A DNA stretch of 64,000 bases from Flavobacterium oreochromis. GTDB taxonomy: Bacteria > Bacteroidota > Bacteroidia > Flavobacteriales > Flavobacteriaceae. Below are positions 58,246 through 64,000 of the stretch, piece after piece; the first letter of the stretch is position 1; every line of letters begins with the position of its first letter. A program made the translations under genes and the position numbers. The notes beneath the pieces are model-generated. The model had not been told where the DNA came from. It did not search any database and was given only the letters and a program-made list of their open reading frames with translations. The stretch lies in contig NZ_CP067377.1 of NCBI RefSeq assembly GCF_019565455.1, forward strand, positions 2,114,001-2,178,000, read 5' to 3'.

Positions 58246-59052
58246 ATGGCAACTTATAATAAAAGAGGATATAAAGCTCCAAAACCACAAGTTGAGAAAA
58301 CGGAAGAAGATACGCTTGAAAATGTACCTGATTTAGAGCAAACCATTGCGGTTGAAGAAAGTGAAAGTACGACCGCTAACGTTTTTAATACCTTAGATGA
58401 AACTGCAAGTAAAACGGAAGAGTTCGTAGCAAAGAATCAAAACCTAATTTTATCAGTTTTAGGAGGGGTGGCTTTAGTTGTAGTGGGGTACTTGATGTAT
58501 AATAAATTTGTATCAACTCCATCTGAAAATGAAGCTGCTAGTGATATGTATCAAGCTCAGAAGTATTTTCAACAAGCAGTTGATGCTTCACAAGCAAATG
58601 ATTCTTTATTTAAGTTAGCCTTAAATGGAGGTGAAGGAAAACAAGGTTTTATTGATATTGCTAAAAATCATAGTGGTACAGATGCAGGTAATTTAGCAAA
58701 TTATTATGCGGGTATGGCTTATTTACATACTAAACAGTTTGAAAAAGCAATTGAGTATTTAAATGATTATAAGTCAGACGATGCTTATACTAATGCTTTA
58801 GCTTTAGGTGCCATTGGTGATGCAAAAGCAGAATTAAATAAAACGGATGAAGCGTTAGAATACTACGTAAAGGCAGCTGAAAGTAACGCAAATGAATTAA
58901 CTACACCACGCTTTTTGTTAAAAGCAGGTCAATTAGCTTTTGCTAAAGGAGATAAAGCAAATGCGTTAAAATATTTTACTGAAATTAAAGAAAAATATGA
59001 AGACACTCCAGAAGCTCAAAATATTGATGCTTTAATAGGAATGGCTCAATAA
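58246..59052 (+). CDS. Membrane-anchored tetratricopeptide protein, YfgM-like
   Basis: A 268-residue protein with an acidic cytoplasmic N-terminus (about 1-65), a single membrane helix NLILSVLGGVALVVVGYLMY (about 67-87) and a periplasmic TPR region. The repeats include YYAGMAYLHTKQFEKAIEYLNDY, ALGAIGDAKAELNKTDEALEYY and LLKAGQLAFAKGDKANALKYF. The topology matches YfgM/tetratricopeptide_21 proteins, which act near the Sec translocon with periplasmic chaperones; that role is by analogy. It precedes ribH by 64 bases on the same strand. Confidence 0.82.
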   Translation: MATYNKRGYKAPKPQVEKTEEDTLENVPDLEQTIAVEESESTTANVFNTLDETASKTEEFVAKNQNLILSVLGGVALVVVGYLMYNKFVSTPSENEAASDMYQAQKYFQQAVDASQANDSLFKLALNGGEGKQGFIDIAKNHSGTDAGNLANYYAGMAYLHTKQFEKAIEYLNDYKSDDAYTNALALGAIGDAKAELNKTDEALEYYVKAAESNANELTTPRFLLKAGQLAFAKGDKANALKYFTEIKEKYEDTPEAQNIDALIGMAQ

Positions 59053-59116
59053 ATTATATAAGCAGTACGTAGTTCAGTCAAAAGACTTTATACTAATAAT
59101 ACTGTAAACTAAAAAT

Positions 59117-59605
59117 ATGGCTACAGCAAATAAAAATTTATCAGAGTACGATAAAAATTCGATCCCAAATGCGAAAGATTTTCGATTTGGGATTGTTGTT
59201 TCTGAATGGAATGATAAAATTACCGAAGGTCTTTTTAAGGGAGCAGCATCTGCTTTGTTAGATTGTGGTGCCTTACCTGAAAATATTATTCGATGGAATG
59301 TTCCAGGTAGTTTTGAATTGATTTACGGAGCAAGTCAAATGCATAAAAATTTAGATTTAGATGCCGTTATTGTAATTGGTTGTGTTATTAAAGGTGAAAC
59401 GATGCATTTTGAGTTTGTATGTGAAGGTGTAACACAAGGAATTAAAGATATGAATGTCATATATGATGTTCCTACTATTTTTTGTGTATTAACTGATAAC
59501 ACAGAAGAACAATCTATAGCCAGAAGTGGAGGAGCCCATGGGAATAAGGGTACAGAAGCTGCAATAGCTGCCATAAAAATGGTAGATTTAAGAAACAAAT
59601 TTTAA
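59117..59605 (+). CDS. ribH: 6,7-dimethyl-8-ribityllumazine synthase
   Basis: A 162-residue enzyme that makes the riboflavin precursor from the ribulose-derived dihydroxybutanone phosphate and the ribitylamino-uracil. Motifs are FRFGIVVSEWNDKIT, WNVPGSFELIYGASQM, VIGCVIKGETMHFEFVC (with the catalytic His region) and VPTIFCVLTDNTEEQSIARSG. It ends in a Lys/Glu-rich helix, EAAIAAIKMVDLRN. No FMN riboswitch is visible upstream. Its own terminator follows. Confidence 0.96.
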   Translation: MATANKNLSEYDKNSIPNAKDFRFGIVVSEWNDKITEGLFKGAASALLDCGALPENIIRWNVPGSFELIYGASQMHKNLDLDAVIVIGCVIKGETMHFEFVCEGVTQGIKDMNVIYDVPTIFCVLTDNTEEQSIARSGGAHGNKGTEAAIAAIKMVDLRNKF

Positions 59606-59666
59606 ATTGAAAAATAAAATTTATCTTTTATAAAGAAACAAACAATCTTTTAAAAGTTAATAAATA

Positions 59667-59706
59667 AAAGCCATTCTAATTGCAATGTAATAGGATGGCT
59701 TTTTTG
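59667..59706 (+). terminator. Intrinsic terminator of ribH
   Basis: AAAAGCCATTCTA at 59667-59679 and TAGGATGGCTTTT at 59691-59703 form a stem, followed by more T. Confidence 0.75.
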
Positions 59707-59800
59707 TGAAAAAATAAAAAGATTGAATGATAAAAACCCATTCCTTTTCTTTAATTTTGTTTTCAACCCATTTTAGGAAATTAATTTAGTAACTCATTTA

Positions 59801-61654
59801 ATGTCAAGTATAATACAATTACTACCTGATCATGTAGCTAATCAGATAGCGGCAGGAGAGGTAGTACAAAGACCAGCTTCCGTAGTTAAGGAATTGGTAG
59901 AAAATGCAATAGATGCAGGATCTACTGATATTAAACTTATTTGTAAGGATGCGGGAAAAACACTCATACAAGTTATAGATAATGGAAAAGGGATGAGTGT
60001 AACGGATGCACGTCTTTGTTTTGAACGTCATGCTACTTCAAAAATTAGAAAAGCAGAAGACTTATTTGATTTGCATACCAAAGGTTTTAGGGGAGAAGCT
60101 TTAGCTTCTATTGCAGCAATAGCTCATGTAGAGCTTAAGACAAAGCAAGATCAAGATGAATTAGGAAGTCATTTAATTATTGAAGGAAGTAAATTTGTTT
60201 CTCAAGAACCATCTGTATTACCAAAAGGGACTTCATTTGCAATTAAAAATTTATTCTTTAATATACCTGCCCGTAGAAATTTTTTAAAATCAGATACGGT
60301 TGAATTGCGGCATATAATTGATGAATTTCAACGAGTAGCCCTAGCTCACGAAAATATACATTTTACTTTTTATCATAATGGAAGCGAAGTGTTTAATTTG
60401 CCACAATCTAATTTACGTCAGCGTATTGTAAATGTTTTTGCTGGAAAAACAAATGAAAAGTTAGTGCCAGTAACGGAAGAAACAGAAATTTTACAATTAA
60501 AAGGTTTTATAGGTAAGCCTGAATTTGCTAAAAAGAGTAGAGGAGAACAATTCTTTTTTGTAAATGATCGCTTTATTAAAAGTGGTTATTTGCATCATGC
60601 TATTATGGCTGCTTATGAAGGTTTGTTAAAAGATGGGATGCAACCAAGCTATTTCCTTTATTTAGATGTACCTCCACATACTATTGATATTAATATTCAT
60701 CCAACTAAAACAGAAATAAAGTTTGATGATGAACAAGCTCTGTATGCTATTATCCGTTCAGCAGTAAAACACAGTTTAGGACAGTTTAACGTAGCCCCCG
60801 TTTTAGATTTTGATCGTGATGCTAATTTAGATACACCTTATAGTTATAAAGATCTAGAAGCAGAAATGCCAACCATACAGGTAGATGCTACCTTTAACCC
60901 GTTTGCAGATGATATACCAGTATCCCCCAAAAGTACCAGCAATTTTAATTCTTCTTCAAGTAGTAGTCATTTTAATTATCAGCCTAAAAAAGAAAGCCAG
61001 AGTTGGGAGAGCCTTTATGTAGGATTAAAAGATGCTTTTGAGCCAGAAGAAATACATTTTGAATCGGAAACTGTTACAGGATCTTTGTTTAACGATACTG
61101 AGATAGAAAAAGCAAAATCTACAACTTATCAACTGCAAAAGAAATATATTGTAAGTCCTATCAAATCAGGGATGCTAATTATAGATCAACATAGAGCTCA
61201 TCAGCGTATTTTGTATGAGCAATTGTTGAAAAATATAACGGTTCAACAAGCTAATAGTCAGCAATTGTTATTTCCTTTAACTTTGTATTTTTCAGGTACA
61301 GAAATGGCATTGTTCTTAGAGTTAAAAGCTTCATTAGAAAATGCAGGATTTATTTTCGAATCCGCTGCTTCAGGTACCGTTGTTATATCAGGTATTCCAG
61401 TTACTATGACAGAAAGTGAAGTAACAAGAGTTTTAGAACAACTGATATCAGATTTACAAGAAGAAATACCAGACAGTAGTTTTAGTCAGATGGATAGTAT
61501 GGCTAAATCTATGGCAAGAAGTTTAGCAGTTAAAACAGGAACTATTTTAACTGAAGTAGAACAAGAGAATATAGTTAATAACCTCTTTGCTTGCAAAGAA
61601 CAATCAGTTTCACCATTTAATCGTCCTACTTTTTATAACTTTAAGCGTGGATGA
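59801..61654 (+). CDS. mutL: DNA mismatch repair protein MutL
   Basis: A 617-residue GHKL ATPase that links MutS to downstream repair steps. The ATPase motifs are VVKELVENAIDAGSTDI (catalytic Glu/Asn), VIDNGKGM and TKGFRGEALASIAAI, and FFNIPARRNFLKS and HPTKTEIKF end the N-terminal half (to about 320). A Ser/Pro-rich linker (about 370-420) leads to the dimerisation domain. There the segment IIDQHRAHQRILYEQ corresponds to the endonuclease motif DQHAxxExxxxE but has Arg for Ala and Gln for the first Glu. The C-terminus ACKEQSVSPFNRPTF is typical. It heads a likely operon with two rhomboid genes. Confidence 0.95.
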   Translation: MSSIIQLLPDHVANQIAAGEVVQRPASVVKELVENAIDAGSTDIKLICKDAGKTLIQVIDNGKGMSVTDARLCFERHATSKIRKAEDLFDLHTKGFRGEALASIAAIAHVELKTKQDQDELGSHLIIEGSKFVSQEPSVLPKGTSFAIKNLFFNIPARRNFLKSDTVELRHIIDEFQRVALAHENIHFTFYHNGSEVFNLPQSNLRQRIVNVFAGKTNEKLVPVTEETEILQLKGFIGKPEFAKKSRGEQFFFVNDRFIKSGYLHHAIMAAYEGLLKDGMQPSYFLYLDVPPHTIDINIHPTKTEIKFDDEQALYAIIRSAVKHSLGQFNVAPVLDFDRDANLDTPYSYKDLEAEMPTIQVDATFNPFADDIPVSPKSTSNFNSSSSSSHFNYQPKKESQSWESLYVGLKDAFEPEEIHFESETVTGSLFNDTEIEKAKSTTYQLQKKYIVSPIKSGMLIIDQHRAHQRILYEQLLKNITVQQANSQQLLFPLTLYFSGTEMALFLELKASLENAGFIFESAASGTVVISGIPVTMTESEVTRVLEQLISDLQEEIPDSSFSQMDSMAKSMARSLAVKTGTILTEVEQENIVNNLFACKEQSVSPFNRPTFYNFKRG

Positions 61655-61675
61655 TATTGATAAAAAATTTAGTAT

Positions 61676-62415
61676 ATGATGCAAATTACTCCTACGGTTA
61701 AACAACTGTTAATAATTAATGTTATTTGTTTTATAGGGGCTCAACTAGTCCCGCAATCAGAGCAGATTTTAGCTCTACATTATTTTCAAAGTACAAGCTT
61801 TCGCCCATGGCAATTTTTAACTTACATGTTTATGCATGGTAATTTTATGCATATCTTATTTAACATGTTTGCTCTATACTCTTTTGGAAGTGCATTAGAG
61901 CATTTTTGGGGTGCTAAAAAATTCTTGTTTTTTTATATATCATGTGGTATAGGGGCAGGTTTAATTCATTCAGGAGTAAATTATATTCATTTTCAAGAAG
62001 GATTTAATACATTAGTTTCAAATGGTCAAAAACCAGCTGAAATATATGAAATTTTAAAAGAAGGAAAGTATGATTTAGGATGGGAACAAATTTTATCTCA
62101 AAAAGATTTTAGTTCTTTTTATCAGCTTATATTTCACCAGCGGTAGGAGCTTCAGGTGCTATTTATGGTCTTTTAACTGCTTTTGCTTTTATGTTTCCAA
62201 ATGCTGAGTTAATGATGATGTTTATTCCTGTTCCTATTAAGGCAAAATATTTTGTTCCAATATTAGTTGCTTTAGATTTATTTTCAGGAATGACGGGATC
62301 TTCTCTTTTTGGAGGGAATATAGCACATTTTGCACATGTAGGAGGAGCTTTGATTGGTTTTCTTATGATGTGGTACTGGAAAAAGAATTCATTTAATGAT
62401 AAACGTTGGAATTAA
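61676..62415 (+). CDS. Rhomboid intramembrane serine protease, first copy (one frameshift)
   Basis: A membrane protease of about 246 residues. Conserved parts are FRPWQFLTYMFMHGNFMHILFNM (loop His and Asn), the catalytic Ser in GASGAIYGLL and the catalytic His in HFAHVGGALIGF. The frame breaks at the T5 run 62116-62120; six T gives SSFLSAYISPAVGASGA. Between helices 3 and 4 there is an unusually long soluble loop (about residues 100-150, NYIHFQEGFNTLVSNGQKPA), seen in several Flavobacteriia rhomboids. It starts 21 bases after mutL. Confidence 0.85.
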
Positions 62416-62455
62416 TAAGGGATTTACGTGATAATGTAATTCTAAATTGTGAAAT

Positions 62456-63337
62456 ATGAATATTTTAGAGGACTTAAAGCAACAATATAGAGTAGGAGAT
62501 TTAACTATAAAATTAATTTTTTGGAATATCTTATTATTTGTGTTTCCAACTCTTATTGTTAGTGTTTTGAAATTAATAGGGATAACATTTAATTTCTATG
62601 AATGGGTTGCGTTGTCTAGTGATATTCATCAATTAAGCTATAAGCCTTGGAGTTTAGTTAGTTATTGTTTTTTTCATAGTGGTTGGATTCATTTAGTTTT
62701 TAATACGTTGATGTTGCATTTTGCAGGTCGAATTTTTACTACTTATTTTACTCAAAAACAACTTTTATCAGTTTATGTCTTAGGAGGTTTATTTGCTGGT
62801 TTAATTTATATCTTAACTTATCTAATATTGCCTTTTTTGTCTAATCAATCAGTTTTGCTTGTAGGAGCTTCTGCCTCTATTATGGCTATAGTATATGCTA
62901 CGGCTACTTACCAGCCTTATATGAATGTTCGTTTGGCATTATTTGGTAATGTATATGTTTGGCAAATAGCTTTAGTTTTTCTTATAATTGATTTAGTACA
63001 GTTGCCTTTAGAAAATACAGGAGGGCATATTTCTCATTTAGGAGGGGCATTTTTTGGATTTATATATATAAAATTATTAAAGAAAGGGGTTGATTTAGGA
63101 AAAGGATTAAGTGGGTTTTTAGATAATATTTCAAATTTGTTTAATAAGAAAAAGGCAACACCGTTTAAAACGGTTCATAAAAACGCTACTCCCTCAAAAA
63201 ACGAAATAAAAAGTAAGATAGTAAGGAAAGACAAAACACAACAACAAATTGATGAAATCTTAGATAAAATTAGTCAATCTGGTTATGAAAGTCTAACTAA
63301 AGAAGAGAAAGAATTTCTTTTTAGAGCAGGTAAATAA
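62456..63337 (+). CDS. Rhomboid intramembrane serine protease, second copy
   Basis: A 293-residue membrane protease paralogous to the preceding gene. It contains YKPWSLVSYCFFHSGWIHLVFNTLML, catalytic Ser in LVGASASIMAIVYA and catalytic His in GGHISHLGGAFFGF. A C-terminal cytoplasmic tail of about 80 residues (KKKATPFKTVHKNA ... EILDKISQSGYESLTKEEK) is not part of the protease core and ends in a short DUF-like helical motif often attached to Bacteroidota rhomboids. It is 40 bases after the first copy; both are probably transcribed with mutL. Confidence 0.9.
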   Translation: MNILEDLKQQYRVGDLTIKLIFWNILLFVFPTLIVSVLKLIGITFNFYEWVALSSDIHQLSYKPWSLVSYCFFHSGWIHLVFNTLMLHFAGRIFTTYFTQKQLLSVYVLGGLFAGLIYILTYLILPFLSNQSVLLVGASASIMAIVYATATYQPYMNVRLALFGNVYVWQIALVFLIIDLVQLPLENTGGHISHLGGAFFGFIYIKLLKKGVDLGKGLSGFLDNISNLFNKKKATPFKTVHKNATPSKNEIKSKIVRKDKTQQQIDEILDKISQSGYESLTKEEKEFLFRAGK

Positions 63338-63397
63338 TTTAAAATATTCTGATAAAAAAATCGTTTCTTTGTAACTGTTGTTTTCAAATAAAATAAA

Positions 63398-64000
63398 ATG
63401 AAAAACCTTACGTGGTTTAATAAGCTCGTTTTTGTTGTTAATCTTTTGATTACGTTCTTAACTTTTTTAGCGTATGCACTTCCTTTTTAGCACCTAAATG
63501 GTTTTCATTTTTATCTGTATTAACTCTTATTTTACCCTTTTTTTTGATTGTAAATGCCTTGTTTTTTTTCTATTGGCTTTTACTTTTTAAACGGCAAATG
63601 ATTTTTTCTGGTTTGATTTTGTTATTAGGAATTACTTTTATTAATAAGTTTTATAAGTTTTCATCTAAAGAATTAACCAGTTCGGATAAGGATTTTGTGG
63701 TAATGAACTATAATGTACGATTATTTAATTTGTTTAAATGGATTCCAAGAGAAGATGTAGCACATGATATTTTAGAATTTATAAATGAAAATAATCCAGA
63801 TGTTCTTTGTATTCAGGAATATTCTACATCAGCATCAGCTAAAGTAGATTTTAAATTATATCCATATCGCGCTATTTTTACTAATGGGAATTTAATCAAA
63901 ACAGGGAATGCTATATTTTCAAAATTTCCAATTGTTAATGAAGGGGAAATGGAGTTTCCTGAATCTAATAATGTTGCCATTTTTGCAGATATTAAGATAG
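63398..64000 (+). CDS. Endonuclease/exonuclease/phosphatase-family membrane protein, partial (one frameshift)
   Basis: A 5' part of an EEP-superfamily gene, cut by the window end. The start has two to three membrane helices (LVFVVNLLITFLTFLAYALP, LSVLTLILPFFLIVNALFFF, MIFSGLILLLGITFIN). The catalytic domain follows with FVVMNYNVRLFN (conserved Asn) and NNPDVLCIQEYS (metal-binding Glu). The frame breaks at the T5 run 63484-63488; six T gives ALPFLAPKWFSFLSV. Such membrane-anchored EEP proteins are widespread in Bacteroidota next to rhomboid genes; substrate unknown. Confidence 0.8.

Noticed and set aside
59053..59116. FMN riboswitch before ribH
   Set aside because: The gap is 64 bases and lacks the AGGGCxxGG-type conserved element.

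Overview
This 64-kb window is AT-rich (low GC by eye) chromosomal DNA from a Bacteroidota bacterium, almost certainly a Flavobacterium. The signs are T9SS type A and type B sorting domains, SusC/TonB-type outer-membrane receptors, a DUF4249 lipoprotein, Bacteroidota promoters (TTTG ... TAnnTTTG), a monomeric isocitrate dehydrogenase and a cyclophilin-FKBP fusion. A secreted family 8 polysaccharide lyase resembling chondroitin AC lyase suggests a fish-associated species such as the F. columnare group; that species call is inference.

Layout: 1-2.9 kb is gene-poor and carries a decayed IS982-family element with both terminal repeats still visible. 2.9-5.6 kb is the polysaccharide lyase. 6-13 kb holds a TonB-dependent receptor-like protein and a 1437-residue T9SS type B surface protein. 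13-24 kb is mostly core: argS, uvrB, thiamine pyrophosphokinase, a hydrolase, a DUF4249/TonB receptor pair, a MarR regulator and an NlpE-like lipoprotein. 25-33 kb is an accessory island, all on the minus strand: a membrane protein, an AbiEii-like nucleotidyltransferase with its small partner, a secreted CxxC protein, and a 1725-residue SF1 helicase with a C-terminal nuclease. This is the best candidate for a defence system. 33-36 kb is icd and rplS; 36.6-40.4 kb is a pair of paralogous surface proteins. 40.7-52.6 kb is mixed core metabolism, transport and regulation: SDR, trmD, methyltransferase, GNAT, PPIase fusion, cytochrome c, split YeeE/YedE transporter, TonB, MFS, sigma factor, glycosyltransferase, PaiB. 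52.6-54.2 kb is a decayed oxygenase-like gene and a zeta-toxin-like kinase with a small upstream partner. 54.2-64 kb is core again: murB, DUF2461, a rhodanese-thioredoxin lipoprotein, recF, a TPR protein, ribH, mutL, two rhomboid proteases and a partial EEP-family protein.

The strongest whole-window observation is technical. At least sixteen single-base length differences in A/T homopolymers break otherwise intact genes, including the essential rplS and also recF and tonB. Most are therefore probably sequencing or assembly errors, so genes reported here as frameshifted were rebuilt across the slip. A second observation is a family of 131-165 bp repeats with terminal inverted repeats like GAGGCTGTCCAAAAAGT, mostly placed exactly between convergent gene ends. 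No rRNA, tRNA or CRISPR array was seen.
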